DNA of 64,000 nt from Paramecium octaurelia (taxonomy: Eukaryota; Ciliophora; Oligohymenophorea; Peniculida; Parameciidae). The position numbers and the translations under genes were made by a program. The notes under the pieces are model-generated. The model did not search any database and was not told the DNA's origin. It saw nothing but the letters and a program-made list of their open reading frames with translations. The stretch covers positions 186,001 to 250,000 of the forward strand of contig CAJJDP010000089.1 in the NCBI GenBank assembly GCA_905182995.1, written 5' to 3'. Below are positions 48,313 through 61,578 of the stretch, one piece after another (positions within the stretch are counted from its first letter, which is position 1; each line of letters opens with the position of its first letter).

Positions 48313-49284
48313 ATGTAAATTACATAAAATTCGCACTCTCCACCACCTGCAAAAAAACAGCATCTCAAATTGCATGTGTAGCCTATACAATTGCCAGATG
48401 CTAATATGTTGAATAAAACCACAGGCAATTCGGATCCAGAGATCGGTAGTAAATCAATTAAAACTGAGAGAATCACGGCATTCAAGCAGAATAAAAAGTT
48501 TCACATTAAGTAAGTTTAACACAACACTCATAACAGATTGTAAACAAATCATCCGCGACTTATGCAATAAGAGAATGATGGTTTATCTTTGATATTGTAT
48601 AAATAATCCCAGACATCTACATCGGAGAAAATTATCACAAGTATCATCTACTGTTGATAATAGAATAACTAGTCAATGATTTGAAAAATAAAATAGATTA
48701 ACAGGACTCTGTTATCAGATTGTAGGAGTTCAAAATTAATAGACTACAATAGGAACTGTTATCTCAGAAATAATATTGCTCCAATTTATTAGCTAAATTA
48801 TATTAAAATGATCCTAAAAGTTAATACATTAGCTCAGTAAAGGTTCCCAAATTAGGTATTCAATTTCATGAAAACACCCAATTCAGTTCCCAATAACCAT
48901 CCATGTTAAAGGTATCCAACAACAATGACATTGCTAAAATCAAGAATCTGCTAAGCTAAATTATATCATTCAAACAATAATAGAGTGATTTCAAAAATTT
49001 CATTAAGGAAACTTTTTCATCTATCAAAAACTTAATTTTATCCTTTGAAACATTATCAACAGAAAAAATTAAAAGTGTTCAAATGGAAAATAAATCCATT
49101 TTAAATTCTCTTGAAGAAATGATCAAAACTAACAATATGTATTAGTTATTTCTAAACACGTAGATAAAATAAAGAAGAACTAAGCAAAATCAATCAAAAG
49201 GCTGAAATCATTTGTTAAGAATTAGTTCTTGCTGAATCACAAAAGGAGGTCTACTATTAAAAATGTCTTTCATTATTAAGTTGA
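48313..49284 (+). CDS. Coiled-coil protein, unknown function
   Basis: Predicted 298 residues. N-terminal ~70 residues are Pro/Lys-rich and disordered (SPPPAKKQHLKLH). From residue ~100 on it is helical with long coiled coils (e.g. IDQQDSVIRLQEFKINRLQQE). A less biased piece YCSNLLAKLYQNDPKSQY stands between two coils. Introns: 48510-48536, 48641-48663, 49139-49163, giving 299 codons. The start is 22 nt after the trichocyst protein stop, a very short same-strand spacing. No domain recognised; the helical plan is that of a structural or motor-associated protein. Confidence 0.7.
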
Positions 49285-49535
49285 TCTCATCTTATCTATT
49301 ACATCCATTTATAATTATTTATAAATATAAAACATACAAAATATAATGCTTACTGAAGACTCCCCCATGAACAGCCAATTAATTTGTAATTATCAAGGAA
49401 ATAATTATGTTACAAGTAAATCTATTAAATATATTAAAGTTCAATCAAAAACAAAATTATATTATATAGTTTGGCTAATGTAATTTATTATTCTTTGATA
49501 AAATAATATAAAAAATTGATAATTTTGTAAGCAAA

Positions 49536-50186
49536 ATGGATTAGGGATGGGAAGTAAGTGAAGAGCACTACTTAGAGAATCTAATATAAAATCCTCTATG
49601 TTTAAAGAGGTAGGGATCTTAATAAATTGAAAAGCCTGTCATTTTGGCATCTTAAGAATCACCAAAAACAAGAATGAGATTCAGGACAACTTCTATGCCA
49701 AAATTGGACGAGAGCAGTAAGCCAAATTCACCAAATAAGAAACCAGCTATAGAACCATAGACAAAAGTGGAATCCCCAACCAAATATCAGCAGACATCTC
49801 TAATATTGAAAACACCTATAAGATAACAAAAATTCTAATTATATCCACAGAAGATATCTCTTAGATCTACGCTATTTTAGACCCCCTTGGAAGAGTGTAG
49901 TCCAATCAAATTGGGAAGAACACTCTAACCAAAGCAATTTAATCCTGTGCTATCGAATATCAGCGACATCCATTACAATGGAATGAAAGGGTAGACTAGA
50001 TCAGTAAAGAGTGCTTCAATGAGTAATCTTTTTAATTATGATGAACGTGTAATGTAAAAGAAAAGATTAGAAGATTTTGTCTTCAAAATCAGACCACAAA
50101 GAAATGCTAGTATTCTGTATGTGAACTCTCAAAGTTCCCTATAGACTACTACAGATGATATTGTACTTAGAAAAATCTAAAAATGA
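49536..50186 (+). CDS. Ser/Pro-rich disordered protein
   Basis: Open frame of 216 residues without intron, very rich in Ser, Pro, Lys and Gln. Recurring -SPxK- and -TPxR- segments (SPKTRMRF, SPNKKPA, TPIRQQK) look like proline-directed kinase sites. No folded domain is evident. The next gene starts 21 nt downstream on the same strand, and a MAP kinase gene follows that one; the grouping may be chance. The reading frame is clean over the full length, which for this AT content is unusual without selection. Confidence 0.6.
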
Positions 50187-50207
50187 TTGAAATATTATTT
50201 ATATTTA

Positions 50208-50678
50208 ATGACTAATTATTTATTGTAACAGATTACGGATAGACAAAATAAAGATTAGCGTATTAATGTATCTAAATCGGAGAGACACCCTATGTTTAAA
50301 ATAATGGATCAGGAATTTGCACTGCCCTCTATGAAAAATGAATAAAAATATAATGAGTTTATGGGCCATATTAGGCAGCTTTTGGATAGAAACAAAGTTA
50401 AATCTTAAAAAGATATAAATCCATTAAGAATTCCGAATAATTTTATCTTGAATAAGGGTACTAAGCAAGGTTCTAGGAGGAGGTTACTTGAAACCAGAGT
50501 CAATGATGAGTAATAATAATAAAAATAAGTGCAACATTAATAGATTTTGAGTGATCCCACAGATTCATAGACGCAAAGAGTATTATAATATCAATAACGG
50601 ATTGGGTTGGTAAGGAAGCACGACAAGACTGAGATATAATTAAGATAGATCGCCTAGAAACATAACATAAAATGGTGA
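50208..50678 (+). CDS. Small Gln/Arg-rich protein
   Basis: Open frame of 156 residues without intron, starting 21 nt after the previous stop. The centre has MGHIRQLLDRNKVKSQK, PLRIPNNFILNKG and KQGSRRRLLETRVNDE. The C-terminal half is Gln-rich, including a run of UAA-coded Gln. No domain recognised. A possible intron GTAAGG...CAAG near the end would change the last 20 residues. The stop at 50676-50678 lies 23 nt before the MAP kinase start. Confidence 0.5.
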
Positions 50679-50701
50679 ATTGATTTATTAATTATATACT
50701 T

Positions 50702-51965
<1,264 letters not shown>

Positions 51966-52176
51966 AAAACCTTTTATTATTATTTAATCGAAAATGCATA
52001 ATAAATATATAAACAAGTTTGGAATTATCTAATATATTGTACTTCTCTCTTAAGTATTTTATTATCAATATGTATATATTTATATAAGTTCTTTTGCAAC
52101 TGAAAGTGAATAAATTTATTTTTAATGTAATAATGTTAACAGAAAATTTTAGTAGTAATAATAATTAAATTTTGAA

Positions 52177-53381
52177 ATGGCTGATCTAAAATTCAAAATT
52201 CCTCCAAGCAAAACTTTGGAGTAGGAGAAGCAAAAGTTACTTAAAGAGAAAGATGAGATAGTTTTTAGATTTGAATAATAATGGATTAAGGATTTGGATG
52301 AAGTGGGTAAATACAAAAAAGGAATCAGAATTAAAAACTATGTTGATGGAAGTAAGTACGAAGGCGAGGTGATTAATGAGAAACGAAATGGCAAGGGAAT
52401 TTATCATTATAGTAATGGAGATAAATATGTTGGAGAATGGAAGGATGACAGGTAATGTAGCTTGAATAAATTAGATTCCATGGAAAAGGAGTCTATATAT
52501 TTGCTAATGGAGAGAGGTATGATGGAGAGTTGAGAGAGAGTGCAAAACATGGAAGAGGAGTGTATTTGTATGTGAATGGAAATAAGTATGAAGGAGAATG
52601 GATGAATGATAAAAAGAATGGGAAGGGTTCTTATACTTACTTTGCAACCAATGAGAAATATGATGGACAATGGTTAGATGGAGAGAAACATGGAACTGGG
52701 ATGTACATATATACTAGTGGTGATAAATATTATGGAGAGTGGAGAGACGGGGAAAAATCGGGTAAAGGTGTTTTTGATTATTAAAATGGATCAAGATTCG
52801 AAGGAGAGTTCTTAGAAGACAAAGCCAATGGGTTTGGAGTCATGCAATATTCAAATGAAGATAGGTATGAAGGAGAGTGGACTGCAGGATAGAAACATGG
52901 TTAGGGAACCTATTTTTATGCAGATGGAGCAAAATATTAAGGAGAATGGAAGAATGAGAATTAGAATGGACATGGAATATTTTATTATGTCAATGGTGAT
53001 AGGTATGAGGGAACTTTTGTTGATGGTGAGCGTTGTGGCAAAGGAATCTATTATTATTTGAGCGGGGATAAGTATGAGGGAGAATATAGGAATGATGTGA
53101 GAAATGGGCAAGGAGTGTTGATGTTGACTAATGGTGATGTGTTTATTGGAGAATGGGCTAATGGCACTAAGAATGGTTAGGGACGCTATGAGTATGCAAA
53201 CGGAGATTAGTATGAGGGGTTCTTTTAAGATGGCAAGAGATAAGGGAAGGGAACTTATTATTGGAAGAATGGATAGAAGTATGTTGGGTTGTGGAAGAAT
53301 GATAGGATGGAAGGAGAGATGGAACCAATTGTTGCTATCAAATAAAGTAAATTTTCGAATGACTACTTAATTGATGTATGA
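52177..53381 (+). CDS. MORN-repeat protein (14 repeats)
   Basis: Predicted 393 residues. After an N-terminal helix of about 45 residues come fourteen tandem MORN units (pattern Y-x-GEW-x-x-x-x-x-x-G-x-G-x-Y-x-Y-x-x-GDK), about residues 60-380, e.g. YEGEWMNDKKNGKGSYTY and YYGEWRDGEKSGKGVFDY. MORN repeats form an extended beta array; in ciliates and apicomplexans they occur in cortical and ciliary proteins and bind phospholipid or partners. No kinase or other domain is attached. One intron, 52452-52474 (23 nt); spliced length 394 codons. Several ORFs on the opposite strand are shadows of the regular repeats. Confidence 0.95.
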
Positions 53382-53396
53382 ATAAACTTATAATTA

Positions 53397-55006
53397 ATGA
53401 AAATTTTAATTGTAAATGGGTATGGCAAATGTCTAAAAGGATTCCGAAGTTCCGAACATTATAAATAAATCATAAAAGATGTATTAATGAGTCCTAAATT
53501 CAGTTGCTTACAGGAAAGAAGGAAATGATAGACACAGAGTTAGAGTTCTTTATTGCAGACAGGGACACAATTGATGATTTTCTATATGAGATTGATAGTT
53601 CGTTTGTAAGGATAGAGTGTGGCAAGATGTTCGATTCAATAGATTTGATATTTTTTGAGGGAGATGCCAATCTCAGACCTTGGTCTCCTAATGCATATAA
53701 GTTTCTAATTCTATTGAGAATGTGCATGAGAAGTAACAAAATCCTCTTTGCTTCTTCCTTTGCTATGCAAGGATTGGTGTTCTTGATAGCATCTAATATT
53801 GAGTGTGTACATTCATGCTTTACTTTAGTAAATTTCAATTATAAATGGATTAAACGGAAGTTAACTAGGAGACTTGTCTAGAATTAAAAAATCAATGAAC
53901 GAAATTCGTATGAGTGACTATTTTCTTGATAATGTAACTGGTGATCTGTACAGTTTCAATTACGATACTGGAGAATGGGTGGGGAAGGGCAATGCTGGAC
54001 TGCATAGTAGAAGAGCAGCAGAGGAGTTCAAGACTATTGGGAAGTATATAGTAAAGGCACCTCAATATAAGGTGTAGAGGATGAAAGAAATAGATTAATT
54101 ATATGTTTCAAAGGAAAACGAGGTTGTTTGTTCATTGCGAAAGAACTCTATGCATAATTATTTATTCTATGATTTGCCATTTGAGTTCGTAGTTCCATTC
54201 AAGAATTCATGGGATGTCCATCCTTTTAATTTTGTGAATCCAAAAAAGACATTCCAAACCATGGCTGAATGTGAAAAAGGTGAAAATCCTATTCTATTTC
54301 TTAGGTCCTCTGGTGATTTGCATTTCCGATAACATAGTGGCTACTCAATTCTCAATCAGAACTAAATATAAAGAAACTGTGTAGATGTTAAGAAACTTTA
54401 TGGGCTACTAGCTTAGTAATCACTTTAATTTCTATATTATAGCCAAACTATGTTCAGGAAGAGCGTAAACCATACCTATAGAGGTTGCCTCAATCAAACA
54501 AAATGACAATGCCATGGACATCTACCTAGAACAACTCAGTAGGAGTAAGTATAGTAATTAAAAAACGATCAAATTTAATGTAATCACAGAATTTCATCAT
54601 GCTGGATTTGCAGCTAAGAAATCCAACCAACTTGATGTGGTTGTAAACAATGCTATTGGCAAGAAGAAATTCAAATAGACACAATAGAAGCTAAATCCAA
54701 AAGACATAGATTAACTCTTATTCTATGTACATAATATTATTATTGAAAGAGCTCTTCCCCTAAATTCTAATCAACTCAGTAATAAGAAGTTGAAAGGAAG
54801 CCAAGCATCTATAGTGCTCAGCCAAATCATTTTGAGGAAAAACCTTAAGTCTTTTAAAAAACGAATCTAGAGATCATCTAAATTCTACATCCCTCAATTG
54901 ATACTGCCATATTTACGTAGAATAAGCCTTTTTGGGTTCCTGGGTATTTATCTTAGTGTCGTCTTCAGAAAAGTCAAATGAGCAAGAAACAAAATACAAC
55001 TAGTGA
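53397..55006 (+). CDS. Protein with Rossmann/amidotransferase-like N-domain, unknown function
   Basis: Predicted 504 residues. The N-terminus MKILIVNGYGKCLKGFRSSE reads as a beta-alpha start of a class I glutamine-amidotransferase-like or DJ-1-like fold. About 130 residues later come LIFFEGDANLRPWSP and ILLRMCMRSNKILFASSFAMQG, the usual place of the nucleophile elbow, but I see no clear GxCxG. The middle holds DYFLDNVTGDLYSFNYDTGEW, and the last part is basic. Four introns are assumed: 53481-53503, 53807-53828, 54313-54337 and a 25-nt GTA...CAG near the end; without the last one the stop is at 54979. The first three are well supported by frame. Starts 15 nt after the MORN gene. Confidence 0.65.
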
Positions 55007-55145
55007 GGATGGCCCATCTAATACTCACATTTTGACTGAGTTTAAGTAAAACACTACTCCAAGAATGCCTAGGAATTCATCTCAACCTCATTTCAGAGTT
55101 ATCTAAAAAGATAAGTGGATGACCAACAAAGATTTTTAAGTTTGA
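54978..55145 (+). CDS. Possible 55-residue protein
   Basis: ATG at 54978 overlaps the alternative TGA of the preceding gene (ATGA). The frame has ordinary codon use and reads as a Ser/Thr/Pro/Lys-rich peptide (PRMPRNSSQPHFRVIQKDK) to TGA 55143-55145. It ends 23 nt before the next ATG. It might instead be a missed exon of either neighbour, but no intron gives a continuous frame. Given the length this stays uncertain. Confidence 0.35.
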
Positions 55146-55168
55146 ATATATATTTATTATTATTTTTA

Positions 55169-56115
55169 ATGAGTCTTACTTTATTAAATAAGAAATACCA
55201 AGCATTGATGCTTCGAGAAAAGTAGATCGAAGATCATTTTGATCCAGTTGTCAGACACAAGAAACAACATCATAATATCGAAGATCTTCGTTAAGATTAT
55301 TAAGAAGACTTAGAGAACTATGGTATTTACCCATTCCCATATTCTTTAAGGGTTTTCTAAATAATCATTCAAAGCCAAAAAAGAATAAGAACTAGAAAAC
55401 ATCTAAATAACTCCTGAAAAATCACTTAGACCGATGACTGCTCTAATCTCACCTGTCCAGAGCTCATCACAAAGATAAAGACCCATCACAGCCCCTGGTC
55501 TCAATACATAAACCAAATAAATGATGAAAATTGACGAAAATGAAGAAATGCTTTAATTGCCATATCATTCGGAGACTAAATATTGGAGAAACACAAAAAA
55601 ATATGATAAAAGTTCATATTAATTATTATTAATTAGCTAATTAGAATGTTGTTAGGAATCATTCAGCCTTGAAAAAAGTATCACTGGGAGGCGATTGTGA
55701 AAATTATAATATTGAAGAACAAGAAATCAAAAATCATAATTTGATTGAAAAATAAATTATTAAAAATCGTTTGCTCTCGCCGACTTTTGTTTCGCAAAGG
55801 CATTAAATTAATGATAGAGATGTCTAATAATTAACCGAAGGGTTTTATCAGCATGTAGCTTTAATAAAAGGCACTTCTAAAAATTAAAGTCACAATAATA
55901 AACCACAACCTGGTTTCTAATTATACGATAACCTACTCGATTTGATGAAACTTATTAATCAAGAAAACTCTAACAAAAGCCCAATAATTACTAAAACTTC
56001 CTCATAAGGATTCAGACCATAAACTGGAGTAAGCAGGCAAATCAAAAGCTAATAACACACGAGACCTTTCAGCAGCAAAATTCAAACTGTAGGTGTTCGA
56101 GCATTTTAATAATGA
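55169..56115 (+). CDS. Protein of unknown function, disordered
   Basis: Predicted 297 residues. N-terminal helix of about 45 residues (LLNKKYQALMLREKQIEDHFDP), a Pro/Ser/Thr-rich middle (SPVQSSSQRQRPITAPG), and a C-terminal part with GFYQHVALIKGTSKN and PGFQLYDNLLDLMKLINQE. No domain recognised. Introns 55323-55350 (28 nt, ending AAG) and 55612-55636 (25 nt) are needed; the spliced frame is 298 codons. The Ser/Pro-rich middle could be a phosphorylation target. It follows the small 54978 frame by 23 nt on the same strand. Confidence 0.6.
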
Positions 56116-56430
56116 AACATATTTTCTCCCAATATTTTAATTATCTTTAGCTGACATCTCTATTAATACTGTAAAGTTTATTAAAAGAAATCTATATTAT
56201 GTTAGGATTTAATATCAATTGTTTATGTTAACTAAATATCCTGTTTTTGTGTATAATTGTCCTAAACATTTATTTTTATTTTAATACATGCTTCATTTTT
56301 GGGATTATACTTATAAAAATTAATAATTATAGAGATTGTAATCCTAATACCTTAAGATTATATCTTTTAAGTCTGTTGATACTTTTATGTAATAATAATA
56401 AATTATAGAAAAATATTATTAAATAATATA
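56116..56430. other. Intergenic, nothing seen
   Basis: AT-rich spacer of 315 nt between two plus-strand genes. No motif, repeat or RNA gene recognised. Confidence 0.5.
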
Positions 56431-57110
56431 ATGAATTTCTTAGATAAAAGAAATAAAATAGAGATTCTGTAAGAGAGAGCTGCTCTTTATAATAAAGTGT
56501 AGGATGAACTGTATGAAAAGGAAGTCCCCGAATTTGAACATACTAAATTGATCAAACCAGTTTTAGATTAGCATATTGAAGAGTTCGCGACATAATAACC
56601 TCCTGCCAACCTTAACAGTTTAACGAGATCGTTGCCTAAACCTCCAGTTTCAGTTTTGACTACATCTGCAATGATTTCATTAGGACTTGATAATTATGGG
56701 ACAATGACTACTCAGATGCAGGATGTAAATCGTAAAAGGGAAGATGATTTTAACCATTATAAATAACTAAAAAAGGAAGGGCGATTAGAGGAACTCGTGA
56801 AACCATTGAAACAATAGAAAGAAAAGGATCAAGCCACTCAAGCAATTCTATTTAAGGTTGATCACATCAAGGATTACGAGGATAAAACTCATACAGAATA
56901 TGGTTAACATAAATCAGCACACCGAACGTATTATGGTATTTGATCAACACATATGGTATAGTTGTTGATGAAACAATGAAGGAGATGATCAATGAGCCAA
57001 ACATCAAGAATCATTTGATGAAGAATGACTTGAATACATTTTTCGATTCTTATCTTAAACATAAAAATACTTTGAGAGGCGCAGTCAAATAGCCAGCTCG
57101 TGCAAAATGA
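56431..57110 (+). CDS. Helical protein of unknown function
   Basis: Predicted 217 residues. Two charged helices with a Pro/Ser/Thr-rich linker between them (SLPKPPVSVLTTSAM), then KREDDFNHYKQLKKEGRLEEL and, after an intron at 56936-56961 (26 nt), MKEMINEPNIKNHLMKNDL and FFDSYLKHKNTLRG. The intron is required to reach the last block, and the spliced length is 218 codons. No family recognised. The C-terminal block has a regular amphipathic pattern. Converges with the CaaX gene (179 nt between stops). Confidence 0.6.
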
Positions 57111-57289
57111 ATTATATTAAGTTCAGATTATATAAATGTTATTAAAGAAAATTAAAACTAAGTTATAATAAATAACAATGATATATTTGCACCTTTAAAA
57201 ATGCAATAGTGTATATCATGGACATCGATAGATTCTAGAATTACAAATGCAGTAGTTTATATAAGTTAATCGAAATAAAATGATATCAA

Positions 57290-57596
57290 TCACAAAATTG
57301 TGCAAAGACAAGGAGATTCTTGAGTTGCCATATCAGTGTTGTATTATTTCCAATTTTCAACTATTGAAATCAATTCATCTCATACCTATAAAGACCTCGT
57401 TCTTCTCCCTAAATTAAATTCGATGTTTTTTCTCCCCATGTCTAATTAAATTTCCATAGCTGTCTTTTCTAATATCAATATCCCCATCTGATGATGAAGG
57501 ACTTACTTTCAAAATAGGAGTCATTTTTTTGGGTGACTCACTATTAAAAACTGATTGATTTATTCCAAATTACTAATAATAATTTGATTCAGACAT
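57290..57596 (-). CDS. Short acidic/basic protein with C-terminal CaaX box
   Basis: Predicted 93 residues. The body reads SSSDGDIDIRKDSYGNLIR, HRIQFREKNEVFIVENWKQYN, and it ends in SPCLCTIL. The last four residues, C-T-I-L, form a CaaX motif with Leu, the form favoured by geranylgeranyltransferase I; a second Cys two residues before could be palmitoylated. The stretch ...V-x-F-x-x-x-x-E-V-x-x-V-E-x-[WY]-K-x-Y-N is a short motif I associate with ciliate phosphatase-inhibitor-like peptides, without certainty. Intron 57361-57385 (25 nt) links the two parts; spliced length 94 codons. Probably a membrane-tethered regulator. Confidence 0.6.
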
Positions 57597-57621
57597 TTTT
57601 ATAATAAATTATTTGATTTAT

Positions 57622-59254
57622 TCATAAATTTGCTTACTTCCATACCTTTTCAACATAGGGCTTGGATATCTCAAATAGCTTCTTCAAATAGCCTTTCTTT
57701 TAAGCCAACTTAAGAGCTACCACAAAAGAAACTAAAAGAGTGGCATTGACAACATGTCTTTAGGGTAACTCAGCAAACTTGAAACTATCACATAGGTTGA
57801 TTATCAATACAATAATGACAGGGTTTGTAACTTATGTTTGGTATAAGGAGGGTATCTAATATTGAATGGGTAGATATTCAAAGTAGACTTAGCAAATACA
57901 GGTTTAGCATGACTACAACCTTTGAACCCGCTAATTCCATGGTAAGCACCATAACCACTATTTCCAACACCTCCAAAAGGTAAATTTGGATCTACAATAT
58001 AATTTTAATTTACTCAATAGATGGAAAATCGAATCATTGTGTACAATAGCACCAGAGGAAGTTTATTATTCAAGCAGCCTTTTATTTTTGCTGTTGCTTC
58101 CATAATAATATAAAGCCAATGGTTTTGGTCTTGCATTGATAAACTGAATGACTTCATCAATATTCTCAAATAGGAGTATCGGAAGAATGGGGCCAAAGAT
58201 TTCTTCAGTCATTAGTTTAGAATCTACTTTTGGTTGTACAATGATGGTGGGTTCAACATATCTTTGATTTACATTCACTTAACCTCCTAGTACTACTTAT
58301 CCCTAATGGTCTTTGAGGAGTTCTTATAATCTTTAGGTGTGGAACTCAGTCACTATTTTTGAATAATCATTGGAATTTTGAGGGTTTTCTCCAAAGAATC
58401 TTTTAAGTTCAGTCTTCATCTCATTAATGAAGGCATCCTTAATTGTTTGATGAACAAAGACATAATCACAGGCAACACAAGTTTAACCTGCATTTGTAAA
58501 TCTACCCTAAATGATTCTTTGTGCTGTAACATTCAAATTACAATCTTTATCCACTATGGTTGGTGATTTACCACCTAATTCCAATATACAAGGCACTAGA
58601 TTTTCACTGGCAGCCTTTGCAACCAACTTACCTTTCTCTGGACTTCCTGTAAATATGATTAAATCTAATGGAAGTGTGGTAATCTTTTTTGAGACTTCTA
58701 CACCTCCTTATATCACAGCATAGCAGGATGGATCAAGATATTTTGTAACTAAATTGTACATAGCCTGAGAAGAGTGTGGAGCAATTTCTGATGGTTTAAG
58801 AATAACACAATTTCCAGCAGCGATTGCAGCAGCCATCGGAGGTATTCCTGTGTAAAGTGGATAATTCCAAGCAGCTATTACCAAAACTACTCCGAGTGGC
58901 TCATAAATGATTTTTGATGACCCAGGCCCAATCACCTATTATAGACTATCACAATATTACAAATGGTGTATCTACTTTTTCTTCCTTACTCCATTCATCA
59001 ATATGAGCTAATTGATTTTCTACATCTGCCTTTGTGACAATAGTTGAAGTAATTTAACTGCTAAATAATGTCACTCCCAAATCCTTTTCTATGGCAGCAT
59101 GAAATTCTTGTTCCATTTCTTCGAGACCTCTCAACAAACTTTTGAGTTAAGCCTTTCTAAACTTAAGACACTTTGTTTTGTGAGTATTAAAGGTTTCTTT
59201 AAGTTTAAGGAAGGTCGGTTGAATAACATCTGTATTATCCTGTATTTATGCCAT
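57622..59254 (-). CDS. Aldehyde dehydrogenase, class 3 / fatty aldehyde type
   Basis: NAD(P)-dependent ALDH of 519 residues that oxidises long-chain aldehydes. It has AWNYPLYTGIPPMAAAIAAGN, LKPSEIAPHSS, FTGSPEKG (cofactor), ELGGKSPTIV (general-base Glu), FTNAGQTCVACDYVF (catalytic Cys), EEIFGPILPI and PFGGVGNSGYGAYHG. The layout without a long N-terminal arm is that of ALDH3/FALDH. The C-terminal region VVNATLLVSFVVALKLAQKKG looks like a membrane tail, as in ER-anchored ALDH3A2. Introns 58936-58960, 57992-58013 and 57785-57810, spliced length 520 codons. The start codon lies only 17 nt from that of the next gene on the opposite strand. Confidence 0.93.
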
Positions 59255-59271
59255 CAAAATAATTAATTTTA

Positions 59272-60933
59272 ATGATAAACCAAGTTGATGACCAGATTTT
59301 TAAGAAGATGATTGACTAAACAAGTCCTTAATCGACCACCACTCAAAAATTGTGTTTAAGATTAGGTTATGATCCAAACGATCTCATTTATAAGTTTATT
59401 TCAACTCCATATATTAGATCGATTGAGTAGTTTCCATCAGTTTCGCCAGAGGTTCAAATGATGAGATACAATCATTATAAGAATAGAGTAATGAGTAAAA
59501 TCCCCCAAAATAAAAATAGGAATCATCAATGAGATATAAACGAATAAACAAAGGCACAAATTAGGAGATCAATCACTTAAGTAAATAGCCTTCAATCAAT
59601 AAGAGAATAAGTATTAATTCTGAGTGATTTTAGTTTCTCGAATATCAGTGAAGAAAGTGTTGTTATTTAAGAAAAAAAGGAGAAAAAAAGTTTATCTAGA
59701 CAAAAAATATTGCAAAATCTGATTTACTAATAGTTATAGGAGGAAAAGAAGAATGTTGAGTATCTTTAAAAACAAAATTAAAAGTTACAGAATCATCAGA
59801 ATATATAATTGAGAAAAAGTGAAACTAGTTTTTCCAAATAGAGGGTAAGAGATACCAATAAAAACAAATCTACTGAGCAGACTGATGAAATGGAGAAAAG
59901 AAATCAATATTTAATTACTTGTATTGAAAATGAGTCCAGAATTTAAGAACAATTGCAAGGAAGATTCCTAAAAAAGCATTTCAAACATGATAATTACACT
60001 GAAAGGGCTTACGAGAAGAGAAGACAACAGGAGAATTAGTTTTAATAAACCATTACTGAAAGATTGAACAAATTACAATTAAAAGGTATGCATGATTTAA
60101 TCAAGAAACCTAGGCTTAAACAAAGGTTGAGTTATATAAAAAAGACATGAAAAATTACTTTGCCCAAAAAAACAATTAGATTCTTTTCAAATAAGAAAAG
60201 AAATCTCAAATAATGTAATTTGAGTAATAGCAATACATTAAAGAACAATGTGAAAAAATGAAGAAATTCTAAGAAAATAAGTCTTAATTGATTCTAGATG
60301 AAAAGAAGAAAATTAATGAGAGAAAAGAAAAGTATATCAAAATGCTCAGAAAATGTAAAGAAAGCAACTATGAATAATAAAATGTATTAGTATTGTTTAA
60401 ATAAGAAACATTAAGAAGGGTTCAGCAACACCTACTAATAATTATTAAAGAAACAAGAACAAGTAATATTAAATAAGGAGAAATTGCTGGAACAGAAATC
60501 CTTAGTACTCAAAGATAAATTATAATTGAATTTGGAGGATGTGGAATTCAATAGAGCTCATGCTCAAAGGGTCAAACTAAACACTTAGATTAAATAAAAT
60601 AACAATAAGGATGCAAAGTCACAATAATCAACTCGAACCTCGGATACATGGAAACTGAAGTCTTAATTGACACAAAAGGAATCAGAAAACTCATTATGGG
60701 AAAAAGCAAAGCAGGCAGCTTCTTTATTTAAAGATCCAATATATTATGAATAATATGTTGAATAATAACAATTGGTTTTGCTTAAAAAGAAAAAGTCGTT
60801 GGATTAAAAGTTCGCTTCGGCTGCTTCAATAATCAAGGAAATCTTGCCTAAGCATGAAGCGGAGAAATTACTTATGCCATCGGAATTGAAAAATTTTCTT
60901 GAATAACAAGGTCGTATAAAGACTTAAAAGTGA
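59272..60933 (+). CDS. Large coiled-coil protein
   Basis: Predicted about 520-526 residues, almost all helical and rich in Gln, Lys and Glu. N-terminal ~60 residues are less biased (TTTQKLCLRLGYDPNDLIYKF, FPSVSPEVQMM). The rest is coiled coil (e.g. QQQYIKEQCEKMKKFQE, LLKKQEQVILNKEKLLEQ), ending in AASIIKEILPKHEAEKLL. Introns at about 60088-60107 and 60380-60401 are well supported by frame. Near 59.5 kb either two introns (32 and 25 nt) or one 39-nt intron must be removed to avoid TGA; both keep the frame whole. Start codon 17 nt from the ALDH start. Structural role likely, unproven. Confidence 0.75.
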
Positions 60934-61096
60934 GGAATAATGTCATCTATTTATTTCAACCTTATTAAATTTGGCTTCTTCTTAATTTTAACTTGGTCTA
61001 CAGAAAAAGCAAAGAAGTAAATTAAGCCTTTATTTTATAATATAAGAATAAATTTATCATGAATGGTTTTAAATAAAATTATATAGGTTTTAGTAA

Positions 61097-61543
61097 TCAT
61101 TTGGTGATAGTAGTGTCATATCTGAACTTAGGCAATTCTTTAGTACCTTATGTTGTTGTTTCTCTCAAGATTGGCTGTTTCAAAATAGATAAGAGAGTTC
61201 CCTTCTTTTTTAAAACTAAAGCAAAGGACTTGCATTCTATTTCTTAAAGTAATTATTCTGTCTTGAACTTTGTTTTCAAAGGATTTCCTTATTGGTCTGC
61301 AGAGAATACATCGTAAATCTCAGCATTTTCATTTATATCTTAATCATAGTATATTTGAGTAAAATAATCAATAGCTGTTTCTATGGCTTCCATCATTAGA
61401 GAATCAGGAGTAATTTCTATTTATACTTGTAAAGTTTTCTAAGCAACTTTCAAACTGAAGTTATATTGGCATAATTGCATTTCAGTGGTGTAAGCCGATT
61501 CTGCAAGAGTAGATGAGGTTGTCTTCACATTTTATTTAGACAT
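61097..61543 (-). CDS. Small conserved-looking protein, unknown function
   Basis: Intronless gene for 148 residues. The first 20 residues are Ser/Thr-rich; then a mixed alpha/beta part: YTTEMQLCQYNFSLKVAQ, VQIEITPDSLMMEAIETAIDYF, QIYYDQDINENAEIYDVF. The tail is basic. The order hydrophobic strand, amphipathic helix, strand resembles a small globular domain, but I recognise no family. The gene starts 35 nt beyond the stop of the coiled-coil gene next to it on the same strand. Clean frame and varied composition make it a real gene in my view. Confidence 0.65.
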
Positions 61544-61578
61544 CTTTCTATTGATATTAAAATATTTTTATTTATAAT

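Noticed and set aside
52407..53370. Many ORFs of 77-87 codons on both strands across the MORN gene
   Set aside because: They arise from the regular Gly/Glu-coding repeats read in wrong frames; the single ciliate-code frame explains all.
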